Counted from the first letter of the stretch, positions 18,275 through 31,970 are shown. The stretch is 64,000 nucleotides of DNA from Sinisalibacter aestuarii (GCF_027923545.1 NZ_BROH01000001.1:819001-883000); one strand, 5' to 3'. Program-made: numbers and translations. The notes: generated by a model from the letters alone, not told the origin.

Positions 18275-18875
18275 GCGCGCGGGCGAGGCCCAGCACTGCC
18301 AGCCCGGCGAGGAAGAAGGCCAGGGCCAACCCCGCCCCGTTCAACGCCACCCCGCCATAGCCGAGCGTGGTGACATCGAGGAACGGATAGGGGTATTGCC
18401 CGGTGATGGCACCGCGGATCAGCGCGTAAGCCGTGTAGCCAAGCGGCCAGATCAGCCACAGCAGAGCGTCGCGCAGGCCCAGCCCGGCCTTTGGCGCGAA
18501 AGCGAGCCACCAGAGGAGGGTGAGCAGCGGCATGGCGCTGTGCAACCCCTGATCGGCCCACCAGGCCAGCCCCTCGGGCGCCCAGAGCCGCGCCAGCAAC
18601 AGGTGGTAGACCACGCCGACGATGGCGATCCAGAGGGCGAGGCCCGCGAGCCAGGATGGGCCGAGACTCGCGCCGCGCCAGGCGATCACGAAAAAGCTGA
18701 GCGTGGCCAGCACATTGGTCAGTACGGTGAAATACCCCGCGAGCAGCCAGAGCGTTGCGCCGATGCCGCCGGTGAGGGCGTGACTCACGGCGCATTGCGC
18801 CGCAAGCGCGGCCAGCCCGGTGAGGGCGACGAGGCCCGCGGCAAGGCGGGCGGGGGTGGCGAGGGCGCGAGTCAT
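18264..18875 (-). CDS. Pr6Pr family membrane protein
   Basis: A 203-residue inner-membrane protein with about six hydrophobic helices. The family is recognised by [14 protein letters not shown] in helix two, the central [11 protein letters not shown] with a histidine and the later [17 protein letters not shown], all seen in Pr6Pr (FAR-17a/AIG1-like) proteins, whose eukaryotic relatives hydrolyse fatty acid esters of hydroxy fatty acids. The start at 18875 avoids a longer N-terminal frame that runs into the recO promoter region. It is convergent with DUF1491 and divergent from recO. Function in bacteria is unknown. Confidence 0.8.
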   Translation of the reverse strand: MTRALATPARLAAGLVALTGLAALAAQCAVSHALTGGIGATLWLLAGYFTVLTNVLATLSFFVIAWRGASLGPSWLAGLALWIAIVGVVYHLLLARLWAPEGLAWWADQGLHSAMPLLTLLWWLAFAPKAGLGLRDALLWLIWPLGYTAYALIRGAITGQYPYPFLDVTTLGYGGVALNGAGLALAFFLAGLAVLGLARALTR

Positions 18876-18949
18876 CGCCGCGAGTATCGTGGCGCTGCGG
18901 CCCCCGTACAATCCCTTGCGCGCCGGCCGGGGGCATGGAAGATGCGGGC

Positions 18950-19675
18950 ATGGACTGGCGCGACGAAGGCACGCTTCTGAGCGTGCGACGGCATGGCGAG
19001 ACCTCGGCGATCATCGAGGTGTTTACCGCCGCTCACGGGCGGCATGCGGGCGTGGTGCGCGGCGGCACCTCGCGCAAGATCGCTCCCGTGCTCCAGCCCG
19101 GCGCGCAGCTTGACGTGAGCTGGCGCGCGCGGCTCGAGGAACATATCGGTGCCTTCACCGTGGAGCCGTTGAAAAGCCGTGCGGCGGCGGTGATGGGCGA
19201 CCGCGCGGCGCTGGCCGGGCTCAATGCGATGACGGCGCTGCTCGCCTTCGCGCTGCCCGAGCGCGAGCCGCATCCCCGGCTCTATGCCCAAAGCGTGCAG
19301 ATGTTCGATCTGCTGGGGCAAACCGGGGCCTGGCCGGTGGCGTATCTGCAATGGGAACTCGCCTTGCTGGAAGAGCTGGGCTTTGGCCTCGATCTTTCCG
19401 CCTGCGCGGTCACGGGCATGGCGGACGACCTTGCCTATGTCAGCCCGAAATCGGGCCGCGCGGTGAGCGCCGAAGGGGCGGGGGAATGGGCCGACCGGCT
19501 GCTGCCGCTGCCGCCGGAGCTGTTGGGGGTGGTGACGGACGACCTCGCGGGGCTTGCCGACGGGCTGCGCACCACGGGCTTCTTCCTTGAAACCGGGCTG
19601 GCCCATTCGCTGGGCGACCGGCCCTTGCCCGATGCCCGCGCCCGGCTGGTGGACCGGCTGAGCCGAAAGCGCTGA
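18950..19675 (+). CDS. recO: DNA repair protein RecO
   Basis: A 241-residue RecO, which with RecF and RecR loads RecA onto single-stranded DNA at gaps. The N-terminal OB fold starts [17 protein letters not shown] and contains [14 protein letters not shown]; the middle [11 protein letters not shown] and [17 protein letters not shown] helices follow. This alphaproteobacterial form lacks the cysteine zinc cluster seen in some RecO proteins; only one Cys-containing segment, LSACAVTG, is present. The start at 18950 is preferred to 18935 because GGAAG lies between them. Convergent with the TetR-family gene. Confidence 0.94.
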   Translation: MDWRDEGTLLSVRRHGETSAIIEVFTAAHGRHAGVVRGGTSRKIAPVLQPGAQLDVSWRARLEEHIGAFTVEPLKSRAAAVMGDRAALAGLNAMTALLAFALPEREPHPRLYAQSVQMFDLLGQTGAWPVAYLQWELALLEELGFGLDLSACAVTGMADDLAYVSPKSGRAVSAEGAGEWADRLLPLPPELLGVVTDDLAGLADGLRTTGFFLETGLAHSLGDRPLPDARARLVDRLSRKR

Positions 19676-19687
19676 GCAGGGCGGCGC

Positions 19688-20224
19688 TCAGGCGTCCTGC
19701 AAGGCCAGCAGCGCGGCGGTGAGGGTGGACAATGCGCTGTCATTCGCCGCGGCATCGCCCGGCAGCACCTGCATGCCGAGAAAGGCGCTGTAAAGCAGCC
19801 GGGGAAAATCGGGGTTGGTGAGGCCGAGCGCATGCAGCACCGATCCGATATAGGCGAGGCGGGCAAGGTCCACTTCGGCAACGGCATTCGTCACCGTATG
19901 GTCAAACTGCGCCCAGGCACGCATTGCGGCTTCCTGCGCTCTGTCGCCACTGATCGCGGCGAGGCCGTGAAGCCGCTCGGCGGGTGTGGCTCTTGCTTCA
20001 GCGGCCTGCGACAGCGCGGCGATTGCGGTTTTTTCCCAATGCGTGGCAAGGCGGGCGCGGTACTCCGGTACATCTTTGAAATGCCAATAGAAACTGCCCT
20101 TCGTTGCGCCGAGGGCGCGGGCCAGCGGCTCGGCTTTCAGCGCCTCGGGGCCGGTTTTGGCCAGGGCCGAAAGTCCGGCGCGCAGCCAGTCATCGGCGCT
20201 GAGGCGGCGTTTGGGGTCAGGCAT
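19688..20224 (-). CDS. TetR-family transcriptional regulator
   Basis: A 178-residue regulator. The N-terminal helix-turn-helix reads LARALGATKGSFYWHFKDVPEYRARL (about residues 35-60), a canonical TetR recognition region. The C-terminal ligand domain resembles TetR members that respond to small lipophilic molecules. It lies downstream of rsgA on the same strand with 57 bp between, and that gap is almost filled by an 11-bp inverted repeat whose arm contains the GGAG ribosome binding site. It is probably autoregulated; no obvious efflux or dehydrogenase target is adjacent, so target genes are elsewhere. Confidence 0.9.
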   Translation of the reverse strand: MPDPKRRLSADDWLRAGLSALAKTGPEALKAEPLARALGATKGSFYWHFKDVPEYRARLATHWEKTAIAALSQAAEARATPAERLHGLAAISGDRAQEAAMRAWAQFDHTVTNAVAEVDLARLAYIGSVLHALGLTNPDFPRLLYSAFLGMQVLPGDAAANDSALSTLTAALLALQDA

Positions 20225-20227
20225 GAC

Positions 20228-20269
20228 GGCTCCATACGTATGCGTAGAGATACGATAGCGTATGGAGCC
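20228..20269 (-). promoter_or_regulatory. Inverted repeat over the TetR gene's promoter/RBS
   Basis: Arms GGCTCCATACG (20228-20238) and CGTATGGAGCC (20259-20269) are perfect 11-bp complements with a 20-bp spacer. The spacer edges add a second dyad, CATACGTATG (20233-20242). On the TetR transcript, the second arm contains GGAG seven bases before the ATG, so an RNA hairpin would hide the ribosome binding site. The DNA dyad could equally be the operator bound by the TetR protein. Confidence 0.65.
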
Positions 20270-20281
20270 GTTTTGTACAAG

Positions 20282-21313
20282 CTAGCGCCGCTTGTCCTTC
20301 ATCACCTGTTTTATCATGCGCCCGAAGGCGCGGTCATGGGCATGGGCTTCGGCGATGGAGCGGGCGTTGCGCGCATCTTCGCGCCGCAGCTTTTGCCAGC
20401 GCCCAAGCCGGTCGGGATCGAGTGCACCCGTGGTGATCGCCGCCTGCACCGCGCAGCCCGGTTCGCTTTCGTGCTGGCAATCGGAAAAGCGGCATTGCCC
20501 GGCCAGTTCCGCGATATCGTCGAACACCGCGTCGATCCCGGCCTCGACGCCCGCGAGCCGCAAGGCGCGCATCCCCGGCGTGTCGATCAGCCAGCCGCCC
20601 TGCGCGAGCGGGTGAAATTCCCGCGAGGTGGTGGTGTGGCGGCCCTTCGCATCGTCTTCGCGGATACCCTGCGTGGCGATCTCCGCGCCGGTGAGCGTGG
20701 TGGCCAGGGTGGACTTGCCCACGCCAGACGAGCCAAGCAGCGCCACCGTCTGCCCCGGCCCGCACCAATCGGCCAGCGCCAGCACCGTCGTTCCGTCGCG
20801 CGCATCGAGGGTGACGACCGGCACGGCGGCTGCGATCTGCCGGAGCGCCGCATGGAACGGCGCGGGATCGTCGCAGAGATCGGCCTTGGTCAGCACGAAT
20901 ACCGGCGCGACCCCGCCGTCATAGGCCAGCGCCAGATAGCGCTCCAGCCGGGCCGGGTTGAAATCGGCATTCATCGAGGTGGCGATGAACAGCGTGTCGA
21001 CATTGGCGGCAATGAGCTGGTCGCGCGCGTCCACCCCGGCGGCGCGGCGGTGAAGCAGGCTTTTGCGGTCGAGCACGCGCGCGACGCGGGCCCGGTCGGG
21101 ATCGACGAGCACCCAATCGCCCACCGCGACCTCGCCGGTGGTGAGGCCGGGCGGCAGATGCAGGCTCATGGACCCGGTTTCGGTGAGCACGTCGAGCCGG
21201 TCTCGGTGAACGGCGCTGACGCGGGCGGGCGGCAGGACGCCGATTTCGTCAATCGCGAGCTGGCGCAGGAAATCGGCGGACCAGCCCAAAGAAGAGAGGG
21301 AATGTTGTGTCAA
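20282..21313 (-). CDS. rsgA: Ribosome small subunit-dependent GTPase A
   Basis: A 343-residue circularly permuted GTPase that assists late 30S subunit assembly. An OB fold leads, then G4 LTKADL, G1 GSSGVGKST, and G3 DTPGM, in permuted order; the C-terminal zinc knuckle is CRFSDCQHESEPGC. It belongs to the alphaproteobacterial branch that begins with a short '..LGW..' segment (here SSLGWSADFL). No ATG fits this N-terminus; I chose TTG at 21313, preceded by a GAGG at a workable distance. A longer open frame extends to 21532 but does not look like protein. The start codon is the uncertain part. Confidence 0.9.
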   Translation of the reverse strand: MTQHSLSSLGWSADFLRQLAIDEIGVLPPARVSAVHRDRLDVLTETGSMSLHLPPGLTTGEVAVGDWVLVDPDRARVARVLDRKSLLHRRAAGVDARDQLIAANVDTLFIATSMNADFNPARLERYLALAYDGGVAPVFVLTKADLCDDPAPFHAALRQIAAAVPVVTLDARDGTTVLALADWCGPGQTVALLGSSGVGKSTLATTLTGAEIATQGIREDDAKGRHTTTSREFHPLAQGGWLIDTPGMRALRLAGVEAGIDAVFDDIAELAGQCRFSDCQHESEPGCAVQAAITTGALDPDRLGRWQKLRREDARNARSIAEAHAHDRAFGRMIKQVMKDKRR

Positions 21314-21574
21314 TACTTCAGCCTCGTGAGAACCACGTTGAAAGCGCCCATAGGCGCCGTTCGGTGGGGCGATGGCCGGTATGGCCGCGCCCCTATGGTT
21401 CAGGCGACAAGCATCAAAGCTCCGTTTTGACCGGGTCAGCCTAGCACATTTCATCGCGGTGCGAAATCGCGCATCGGGCCGGAATGGTCCGGCGGGGGAC
21501 GGGGGTGGTGACATGGATATGGCGCCGGGCATTCCACCAGGCGGCAGCCGGTGGAGTTCCCGTCACCAGAAACG

Positions 21575-21605
21575 AAAACGGGCCAGCCCGGAGGCCGGCC
21601 CGTTC
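21575..21605 (-). terminator. Terminator after clpA
   Basis: On the minus strand, AACGGGCC pairs with GGCCCGTT across a 13-base loop that has further GGCC/GGCT pairing, and the sequence continues TTTCG. It lies 20 bp past the clpA stop at 21624. Confidence 0.65.
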
Positions 21606-21623
21606 CTGTTTGCCGCGCCGCAC

Positions 21624-23957
<2,334 letters not shown>

Positions 23958-24120
23958 CTTGTTCCCTCCTGGTTCGCGTTGGGAAGTCGCCCAAGGATTG
24001 GGCGAATTCGACCCTGTTCCGATACTACCAGACTTCGGGTTTCTCGGCGCGTCTTCAAGCCTTTTGTGTGAAAAAGGCCGTCACGTGAATGCGAGTGGCC
24101 GCAAATTTAGGCTGCGCCGC

Positions 24121-24888
24121 TCAGAATTTGTCCTTTGCCGCGCGGATATGGGCGAAGACGTCCACATCCGCCGCGTCCGCCATACCCAGCCCGGCCTTCA
24201 CCTCGGGCAGCGCGGCGCGCAGGAACGGGTTGGTGGCCTTTTCCAGCGCCAGGGCCGAGGGCACGGTGGGCACGTTCATCGCGCGGGCGCGCGCGGTCTC
24301 GTCGTTGCGGCGGGCGAGGGCGGCGTTGTCCGGCTCGATGGTTGCGGCAAAGCGGCCATTGGCGGTGGTGTATTCATGGCCGGAGCAGACCAGCGTATCG
24401 TCGGGCAGGGCGGCGAGGCCGGAGAGCGTTTGCCACATCTGTGCGGGCGTGCCCTCGAACAGCCGCCCACAGCCCAGCGCCATCAGGCTGTCGCCGGTAA
24501 ACACCGCGCCGGCGCGCGGCAGGTAATAGGCGACATGGCCGACAGTATGGCCGGAGGCCTCCATTACATGCACCTCGCGGCCCCACATGTCGTAGATCTG
24601 GCCGGGCTCCACCGCAGTGTCGAGCGGCGGCAGGCGGTGAGCGTCGCGCGCGGCGCCGATCACTTCCGGGTGGAAGGCGGCCACAAGCTCGCCCACACCG
24701 TCGATATGGTCGCCGTGATGGTGGGTGATGAAGATGTGCGTGAGCTGCCAGTTCTGCTTTTCCAGCTCGCGCTGGATCGGCCAGGCTTCGGGCGCATCGA
24801 ACAGAGCGGTGGCGCCGGTCTTCCGGTCGTGAACGAGAAAAGCGTAATTGTCTGCGAGGCAGGGGACGGTTTCGACTTCAAGGGTCAT
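24121..24888 (-). CDS. gloB: Hydroxyacylglutathione hydrolase (glyoxalase II)
   Basis: A 255-residue metallo-beta-lactamase-fold enzyme that hydrolyses S-lactoylglutathione to lactate and glutathione in methylglyoxal detoxification. The metal-binding motif is THHHGDHIDG; other ligands are in SGHTVGHVAYY, TGDSL and GHEYT, the last matching the family's CGHEYT. The C-terminal helical substrate domain ends in NPFLRAALPEVK. The long open frame upstream is not used: AAGGAG precedes the ATG at 24888. Divergent from the DUF938 methyltransferase gene by 62 bp. Confidence 0.95.
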   Translation of the reverse strand: MTLEVETVPCLADNYAFLVHDRKTGATALFDAPEAWPIQRELEKQNWQLTHIFITHHHGDHIDGVGELVAAFHPEVIGAARDAHRLPPLDTAVEPGQIYDMWGREVHVMEASGHTVGHVAYYLPRAGAVFTGDSLMALGCGRLFEGTPAQMWQTLSGLAALPDDTLVCSGHEYTTANGRFAATIEPDNAALARRNDETARARAMNVPTVPSALALEKATNPFLRAALPEVKAGLGMADAADVDVFAHIRAAKDKF

Positions 24889-24950
24889 GCGGGGCTCCTT
24901 GCGATTGATCGGATGTTGCCGAAACCGGGCGGCAGGTGCAACATGATGAC

Positions 24951-25601
24951 ATGGTAAACAAAACGGGCATGACGCCAGTGCATAGCAATGCCGATGTGCT
25001 GGAAGACGGGCGGCTCTCCGCCCCCGCCGCCGTGCGCAATGCGCCTGCCATCGTCGCCGCGCTTGCGCCGCTGGTGCCCGAACGGGGCCGGGTGCTGGAG
25101 ATCGCGGCGGGCACCGGCGAGCATGCGGTGGCGCTCGCGCGGGCCTTCCCCGGCCTCGACTGGCAGCCCAGCGACATCGCGCCCGAGCGGCTTGCGAGCG
25201 TCGATGCCTGGCGCGCTGCCGAGGGGATTGCCAATATGCGCGTGGCGCAATGGCTCGACGCGACGACGCCCGACTGGGCGGTCTTGCCGGTCGATATTGT
25301 CTATCTCGCCAACCTGTTCCACCTGCTGCCCGCTGCGGCGGCGGCGAATGTGATCCGGGGGGCGGCGCGGGTGCTGGTGCCGGGCGGCATGTTCTTCGCC
25401 TATGGCCCGTTTCGCACCGGCGGCGGGTTTCGCTCGGAAAGCGATGCGGCGTTCCACGCCCGCCTCGCGGCGGCGGATTCCGGGATGGGGTACAAAGACC
25501 TCGAATGGATCGAGGAGATTGCCGCCGCCGCCGGGCTGCGCCGCCGGGCCGTGATCGAGATGCCGGCGAACAACCTGATCGTGGCGCTGGTGCGGGGCTG
25601 A
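24951..25601 (+). CDS. DUF938 SAM-dependent methyltransferase-like protein
   Basis: A 216-residue protein of the DUF938 family. It has a Rossmann-like methyltransferase fold with motif [17 protein letters not shown], the acidic motif region [10 protein letters not shown] and the later [11 protein letters not shown] typical of this family, and ends with [10 protein letters not shown]. No methylated substrate is known for the family. The start at 24951 is preferred; MTPVHSNAD at 24969 is a second possible start. It is divergent from gloB and lies upstream of another methyltransferase on the same strand after 67 bp. Confidence 0.85.
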   Translation: MVNKTGMTPVHSNADVLEDGRLSAPAAVRNAPAIVAALAPLVPERGRVLEIAAGTGEHAVALARAFPGLDWQPSDIAPERLASVDAWRAAEGIANMRVAQWLDATTPDWAVLPVDIVYLANLFHLLPAAAAANVIRGAARVLVPGGMFFAYGPFRTGGGFRSESDAAFHARLAAADSGMGYKDLEWIEEIAAAAGLRRRAVIEMPANNLIVALVRG

Positions 25602-25668
25602 CCCGCCCGGCAGGCCACGGGCCGATCTGGTCTCTGGCGAATCCCCCGCGATGGGTTACTGTCGCGCC

Positions 25669-26418
25669 ATGCATCTCGATGTGCGCGACCTGAAAGCCTT
25701 TTACTACCGCTCCGCACTGGGCCGCGCGGCGCAGCGTGCCGTGCGCGAGCAGTTGCGCGCCTGGTGGCCCGATGCGAAGGGGCAGACGGTGGTGGGCTTC
25801 GGCTTTGCCGTGCCGCTCCTGCGCCCCTTTCTGGGCGAAGCGCGCCGGGTGATCGGGCTGATGCCCGCGCCGCAGGGGGTGATGCCCTGGCCGGCGGGGA
25901 TGCCCAATGTGTCGGTGCTGTCGGAAGAGGCGCTCTGGCCGGTCGACACCGGCGCCGTCGACAAGCTGGTGATGATGCATGGGCTGGAGGGCTCGACCGG
26001 CCCCGATGCCCTGCTGGCCGAAACCTACCGGGCGCTGGGGCCGGGCGGGCGGGGCGTGTTTATCGTGCCGAACCGGGCCGGTCTCTGGTCGCGCTCCGAC
26101 ACCACGCCGTTCGGCTTCGGCCGCCCGTTCAGCATCGGCCAGCTCGAAGCGCAATTGCGGCTGCATGGCTTTTCGGTCGAACGCCACACGGCCGCGTTGT
26201 TCCAGCCGCCATCGGACAAGCGATTCTGGCTCAAGACCGGGCCGGTCTGGGAACGCACCGGGCGCCGGCTGTCGATGGCGCTTGCGGGTGGCGTTCTGAT
26301 GGTCGAGGCGACCAAGCAGGTGCCCGCTCCCAGGCGCCCGGGTCTGGGCGAGCGGGTGAAACGGCCGCTGAGCGTGCTGGAGGGCCTCGGCCTGCCGGAA
26401 CCGTCGCGCAAGACCTGA
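25669..26418 (+). CDS. Class I SAM-dependent methyltransferase
   Basis: A 249-residue methyltransferase-like protein usually found beside gloB in this clade. The SAM-binding part is degenerate: [14 protein letters not shown] replaces the usual glycine-rich loop, followed by [19 protein letters not shown] and [26 protein letters not shown], which carries the standard motif after strand five. The C-terminus is basic and Pro-rich. Start at 25669 (MHLDVRDL); an upstream in-frame ATG at 25651 is less likely. It precedes the atp operon by 270 bp, in which a GCAAC/GTTGC hairpin near 26550 is visible. Substrate unknown. Confidence 0.82.
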   Translation: MHLDVRDLKAFYYRSALGRAAQRAVREQLRAWWPDAKGQTVVGFGFAVPLLRPFLGEARRVIGLMPAPQGVMPWPAGMPNVSVLSEEALWPVDTGAVDKLVMMHGLEGSTGPDALLAETYRALGPGGRGVFIVPNRAGLWSRSDTTPFGFGRPFSIGQLEAQLRLHGFSVERHTAALFQPPSDKRFWLKTGPVWERTGRRLSMALAGGVLMVEATKQVPAPRRPGLGERVKRPLSVLEGLGLPEPSRKT

Positions 26419-26688
26419 GCCCGGACGGGCAGGGAATCGCCAGCGAATCCGCCCAAAATCCGGGCAGGGGCGAGCGGCAAAAACGCGCAGTTTGGCGCTG
26501 TGCCCGCAACCCCTTGGGATCAGAAAGCGTATGTTGGCGTTAAACCTGCGCAACAGTGTTGCGGGACGGGGAAGCCTCTGCTAGACCCACGCCGATTTCA
26601 GATGGCTCGCAACCGCGCGGCATCGAAGAGGCCGCCCCGTTCTGCAAAGGCAGAGCACGATGGGGCTAAAGACATCGGAAGGGTGGAC

Positions 26689-27246
26689 GTGTCCGAAGCT
26701 TCGATCTCGACTGGCATCGCCCAGCGTTACGCAACGGCTGTTTTCGAACTGGCCAAGGAAGGCAAGTCGCTTGCCGCCGTGGAAAAAGACCTCGACGCGC
26801 TTGAAGCGGCTCTGGCCGACAGTGCCGAGCTTTCGGCGATGATCGGCTCGCCGGTCTATTCCCGTCAAGACATGGCCAAGGCGGTTGCCGCCCTGTCGGC
26901 CAAGATGAAACTCTCGCCCGCGCTCTCGGGCGCGCTGGGTGTGATGGCCGAGAAGCGCCGCCTTTTCGTGCTGCCGCAACTGCTCGCCGCGCTGCGCGCC
27001 CAGATTGCCGAAGACAAGGGCGAAGTCACCGCCGATGTCACCGCCGCCAAGGCGATGACCAAGGCGCAGCAAGACAAGCTCGCCAAGGCGCTCAAGGCGT
27101 CGGTGGGCAAAGACGTGAAAATCAATCTGGCCGTCGATGAAAGCCTCATCGGCGGTCTTGTCGTGAAAGTGGGCTCGAAGATGATCGACAGCTCGATCCG
27201 CTCGCGCCTGAATGCACTGCAGAATTCCATGAAAGAGGTCGGATAA
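26689..27246 (+). CDS. atpH: F1F0 ATP synthase subunit delta
   Basis: A 185-residue delta subunit, part of the peripheral stalk that holds alpha3beta3 to the membrane. It starts at GTG (26689) with GGAAGGG upstream, giving [22 protein letters not shown], the usual opening, and ends with [17 protein letters not shown], the family's C-terminal signature. A much longer open frame to 26500 is not supported. It heads atpHAGDC; genes for F0 subunits a, b, b' and c are not here, as in other Rhodobacteraceae where the two operons are apart. Confidence 0.95.
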   Translation: MSEASISTGIAQRYATAVFELAKEGKSLAAVEKDLDALEAALADSAELSAMIGSPVYSRQDMAKAVAALSAKMKLSPALSGALGVMAEKRRLFVLPQLLAALRAQIAEDKGEVTADVTAAKAMTKAQQDKLAKALKASVGKDVKINLAVDESLIGGLVVKVGSKMIDSSIRSRLNALQNSMKEVG

Positions 27247-27250
27247 GACA

Positions 27251-28789
27251 ATGGGTATCCAAGCAGCCGAAATCTCTGCGATCCTGAAGGAGCAGATCAA
27301 GAACTTTGGCCAGGAGGCCCAGGTGGCCGAAGTGGGCCGCGTGCTGTCCGTCGGTGACGGTATTGCGCGCGTGCATGGCCTCGACAGCTGCCAGGCTGGC
27401 GAGATGGTCGAATTCCCCGGTGGCATCCGTGGCATGGCGCTGAACCTCGAAGCCGACAATGTCGGCGTCGTGATCTTCGGCTCCGACCGCGACATCAAGG
27501 AAGGCGACACCGTCAAGCGCACCAACTCGATCGTGGACGTGCCGGTGGGCAACGAACTGCTTGGCCGCGTCGTCGACGCGCTCGGCAACCCGATCGACGG
27601 CAAAGGCCCGATCAAGTCGAAAGAGCGCTCGGTTGCCGACGTGAAGGCGCCCGGCATCATCCCGCGTAAATCGGTGCACGAGCCGATGGCGACCGGCCTC
27701 AAGTCGGTTGACGCCATGATCCCGATCGGCCGTGGCCAGCGGGAACTCATCATCGGCGACCGCCAGACCGGCAAGACCGCCGTGGCGCTCGACACGATCC
27801 TCAACCAGAAGAGCTACAACGAAGCCGCCGGCGACGACGAATCGAAAAAGCTCTACTGCGTCTACGTCGCTGTCGGCCAGAAGCGCTCGACCGTGGCCCA
27901 GCTGGTGAAGAAGCTCGAGGAAGCGGGTGCGATGGAATATTCCATCGTCGTGGCCGCCACCGCCTCGGACCCGGCGCCGATGCAATATCTCGCCCCCTAC
28001 ACCGCCACCGCGATGGGCGAATTCTTCCGCGACAATGGCCGCCACGCGCTGATGATCTACGATGACCTGTCCAAACAGGCCGTCGCCTATCGTCAGATGT
28101 CGCTGCTGCTGCGCCGTCCGCCGGGGCGTGAAGCCTATCCGGGCGACGTGTTCTACCTGCATTCCCGCCTGCTCGAACGTTCGGCCAAGCTGAACGAAGA
28201 TCACGGCGCGGGCTCGCTGACGGCGCTGCCGATCATCGAAACCCAGGGCGGCGACGTGTCGGCCTTTATCCCGACCAACGTGATCTCGATCACCGACGGC
28301 CAGATCTTCCTCGAAACCGAGCTGTTCTACCAGGGCATCCGCCCGGCCGTGAACACCGGCCTGTCGGTGTCGCGCGTGGGCTCCTCGGCCCAGACGAAAG
28401 CGATGTCCTCGGTCGCCGGTCCGGTGAAACTGTCGCTCGCCCAGTACCGCGAGATGGCGGCCTTCGCTCAGTTCGGTTCCGACCTCGACGCCGCGACCCA
28501 GAAGCTGCTGAACCGCGGTGCGCGCCTGACCGAGCTGATGAAGCAGCCGCAATACTCGCCGCTGACCAACGCCGAGATCGTCTGCGTCATCTATGCCGGC
28601 GTGAACGGCTACCTCGACAAGATCGACGTGAAGGATGTGGGCCGCTTCGAGCAGGGTCTGCTGACGCATCTGCGCACCAACGAGAAGGCGCTTCTCGACG
28701 ACATCACCAACAACGACCGCAAGGTGAAAGACGAGCTGGCCGACAAGATCAAAGCCGCGCTCGACGCTTACGCCAACGGCTTCGCGTAA
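27251..28789 (+). CDS. atpA: F1F0 ATP synthase subunit alpha
   Basis: The 512-residue alpha subunit carries non-catalytic nucleotide sites in the F1 hexamer. Walker A is GDRQTGKTA; the signature [14 protein letters not shown] is complete. N-terminal residues fit the OSCP/delta contact. It is four bases after atpH and 30 bp before atpG in one operon. Confidence 0.98.
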   Translation: MGIQAAEISAILKEQIKNFGQEAQVAEVGRVLSVGDGIARVHGLDSCQAGEMVEFPGGIRGMALNLEADNVGVVIFGSDRDIKEGDTVKRTNSIVDVPVGNELLGRVVDALGNPIDGKGPIKSKERSVADVKAPGIIPRKSVHEPMATGLKSVDAMIPIGRGQRELIIGDRQTGKTAVALDTILNQKSYNEAAGDDESKKLYCVYVAVGQKRSTVAQLVKKLEEAGAMEYSIVVAATASDPAPMQYLAPYTATAMGEFFRDNGRHALMIYDDLSKQAVAYRQMSLLLRRPPGREAYPGDVFYLHSRLLERSAKLNEDHGAGSLTALPIIETQGGDVSAFIPTNVISITDGQIFLETELFYQGIRPAVNTGLSVSRVGSSAQTKAMSSVAGPVKLSLAQYREMAAFAQFGSDLDAATQKLLNRGARLTELMKQPQYSPLTNAEIVCVIYAGVNGYLDKIDVKDVGRFEQGLLTHLRTNEKALLDDITNNDRKVKDELADKIKAALDAYANGFA

Positions 28790-28819
28790 GTTTGGTGGTG
28801 ACCGGAGAGGAGGCTGGCA

Positions 28820-29701
28820 ATGCCAAGTCTTAAGGACCTGAAAAACCGGATCGAGAGCGTCAAGTCGACGCGCAAGATCACCAAGGCCATGCAGATGGTC
28901 GCGGCGGCCAAGCTCCGCCGCGCCCAGGATGCAGCCGAGGCCTCGCGCCCCTACACCGAACGGTTCAACGCCGTTCTGGCGGGGCTGGCCAAGGCTGCCG
29001 CAGGGTCCGAAGCCGCGCCGAAGCTGCTGCGGGGCACGGGTGACGACAAGGTGCACCTCCTGGTGGTCATGACCGCCGAGCGGGGCCTGTGCGGCGGCTT
29101 CAACTCGTCGATCGTGAAACTCGCGCGCTCGCATGCCGACCGGCTGATCGCCCAGGGCAAGACGGTGAAGATCCTCACCGTCGGCAAAAAGGGCCGTGAG
29201 CAGCTCAAGCGTGACCATGCCGACCGCTTCATCGCCCATGTCGATCTCAGCGACGTGCGCAATATCGGCTATGACAACGCCCAGAAGATCGCGGCCGATC
29301 TGATCGCCCGGTTCGATGCCGGCGAATTCGATGTGGCGACGATCTTCTTCAACGAGTTCCAGAGCGTGATCAGCCAGATCCCGACGGCGCAGCAGGTGAT
29401 TCCGGCCAAGTTCGACGAGGTCGAGACCGAAGCCGAGCACACCGGCCTGGTCTACGATTACGAGCCCTCGGAAGAGCAGATCCTCGCGACCCTGCTGCCC
29501 TCGGGCGTGGCCACCGCGATCTTTGCGGCACTGCTGGAAAATGCTGCCTCGGAACAAGGCGCGCGGATGTCCGCGATGGACAACGCGACGCGCAACGCTG
29601 GCGATATGATCGACCGGCTGACCATCGAATTCAACCGTTCGCGTCAGGCCGTCATCACCAACGAGCTGATTGAAATCATTTCGGGCGCCGAGGCGCTCTA
29701 A
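28820..29701 (+). CDS. atpG: F1F0 ATP synthase subunit gamma
   Basis: The 293-residue gamma subunit is the rotating central shaft. N-terminal helix [22 protein letters not shown] and C-terminal [20 protein letters not shown] form the characteristic coiled coil. Its length is normal. GGAGAGGAGG precedes the ATG, and the gene sits between atpA and atpD with short spacers. Confidence 0.98.
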   Translation: MPSLKDLKNRIESVKSTRKITKAMQMVAAAKLRRAQDAAEASRPYTERFNAVLAGLAKAAAGSEAAPKLLRGTGDDKVHLLVVMTAERGLCGGFNSSIVKLARSHADRLIAQGKTVKILTVGKKGREQLKRDHADRFIAHVDLSDVRNIGYDNAQKIAADLIARFDAGEFDVATIFFNEFQSVISQIPTAQQVIPAKFDEVETEAEHTGLVYDYEPSEEQILATLLPSGVATAIFAALLENAASEQGARMSAMDNATRNAGDMIDRLTIEFNRSRQAVITNELIEIISGAEAL

Positions 29702-31147
<1,446 letters not shown>

Positions 31148-31159
31148 GGAGGGCCATTC

Positions 31160-31573
31160 ATGGCTGACATGATGCAATTCGACCTGGTCTCGCCCGCGCG
31201 GCGGCTCGCTTCGGGTGAAGCCAGCGCGGTGCAGATTCCCGGCGCTGACGGCGATTTCACGGCGATGGCCAACCATGCGCCGACCATCGCCACGCTGCGG
31301 CCGGGCATCGTCACCGTGCAGGGGGCGTCGGGCGAAGAGAAATACGTGGTCACCGGCGGCTTTGCCGAGATTTCGCCCTCGGGCACCTCGGTTCTGGCCG
31401 AACGGGCGATGCCGGTTTCGGAAGTGACGCAGGAGGTGATGGACGAGTTCGTCACCGCCGCCGTTGCCGCCCGCGATAACGCTCAGCCGGAGATGCTCGA
31501 TCAGCTTGCCAAGCAGGTCGGCGATATCGCCCAGGTGGCGGCTGAGCTCGGGCTGCAGGCCAAGGCGAGCTGA
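31160..31573 (+). CDS. atpC: F1F0 ATP synthase subunit epsilon
   Basis: A 137-residue epsilon subunit, which links gamma to the c-ring and can inhibit ATP hydrolysis. The N-terminal beta sandwich is typical (FDLVSPARRLASGEASAVQIPGADGD up to about residue 30, then PTIATLRPGIV); the C-terminal helical part is short. It ends the operon, just before a clear terminator at 31600. Confidence 0.96.
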   Translation: MADMMQFDLVSPARRLASGEASAVQIPGADGDFTAMANHAPTIATLRPGIVTVQGASGEEKYVVTGGFAEISPSGTSVLAERAMPVSEVTQEVMDEFVTAAVAARDNAQPEMLDQLAKQVGDIAQVAAELGLQAKAS

Positions 31574-31599
31574 TACCAGCGACCGCGAGATGAATCAGG

Positions 31600-31633
31600 A
31601 AAAGCCCCGTGCTGACATAGCGCGGGGCTTTTT
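31600..31633 (+). terminator. Terminator of the atpHAGDC operon
   Basis: AAAAGCCCCG (31600-31609) pairs with CGGGGCTTTT (31623-31632), a perfect ten-pair stem closed by 13 loop bases, followed by further T. It lies 27 bp after the atpC stop. Confidence 0.9.
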
Positions 31634-31890
31634 CGTGTTTGGTGGGGAGTTTTGCCCTCGCTGGTTCTGTGGGATGGGCTGCGACTTTGCCAAAAAACTA
31701 TTGACCAATAGGGTGTCAGGCAAACATTCACCGGAAAACCGGAAAACCGGAAAACCGGAAAACCGGAAAACCGGAAAACCGGAAAACCGGAAAACCGGAA
31801 AACCGGAAAACCGGAAAACCGGATTTCTGGAGATATTGCTACCCTGTAAAACGGCGTGGCCGCGCGATTGAACCAGGCCGCCCTTCACTC
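31634..31890. other. Intergenic region with repeat, no convincing gene
   Basis: Between the atp terminator and the EF-G-like terminator no supported gene is seen. Besides the octamer array, the segment 31680-31730 is AT-rich, with TTGACCAATAGGG. Directly after the array is CCGGATTTCTGGAG (31819-31832), which recurs exactly at 45330-45343 as half of a palindrome. Confidence 0.7.
31731..31823. repeat. Octanucleotide tandem repeat, 11 copies
   Basis: The unit CCGGAAAA occurs 11 times without interruption from 31731 to 31818, followed by a partial CCGGA. Because eight is not a multiple of three, every frame reads the same repeated eight-residue pattern (ENRKTGKP on plus, FRFSGFPV on minus), which creates open frames that are not convincing genes. 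It is intergenic, between the atp terminator and the EF-G-like gene's terminator, and is a likely site of copy-number variation by slipped-strand replication. Confidence 0.95.
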
Positions 31891-31946
31891 AAAGAAAACG
31901 GGCCGGTATGCCGGTCGGGTGGTGGTCCCGACGCGGCCACCGGCCC
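31891..31946 (-). terminator. Terminator of the EF-G-like gene
   Basis: On the minus strand GGGCCGGT (31939-31946) pairs with ACCGGCCC (31900-31907) around a long structured loop, then GTTTTCTTT follows. It lies 25 bp past the stop of the EF-G-like gene. Confidence 0.7.
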
Positions 31947-31970
31947 GCCTTTGGAGCGCGTTCTGACCGG

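Noticed and set aside
21313..21532. Longer N-terminus for RsgA
   Set aside because: The extra 70 residues do not resemble the family and the expected '..LGW..' start begins at the TTG at 21313.
31464..31871. Frames through the octamer repeat encoding ENRKTGKP repeats
   Set aside because: No ribosome binding site or folded part; the repeat arises automatically because 8-bp units read the same in all frames.
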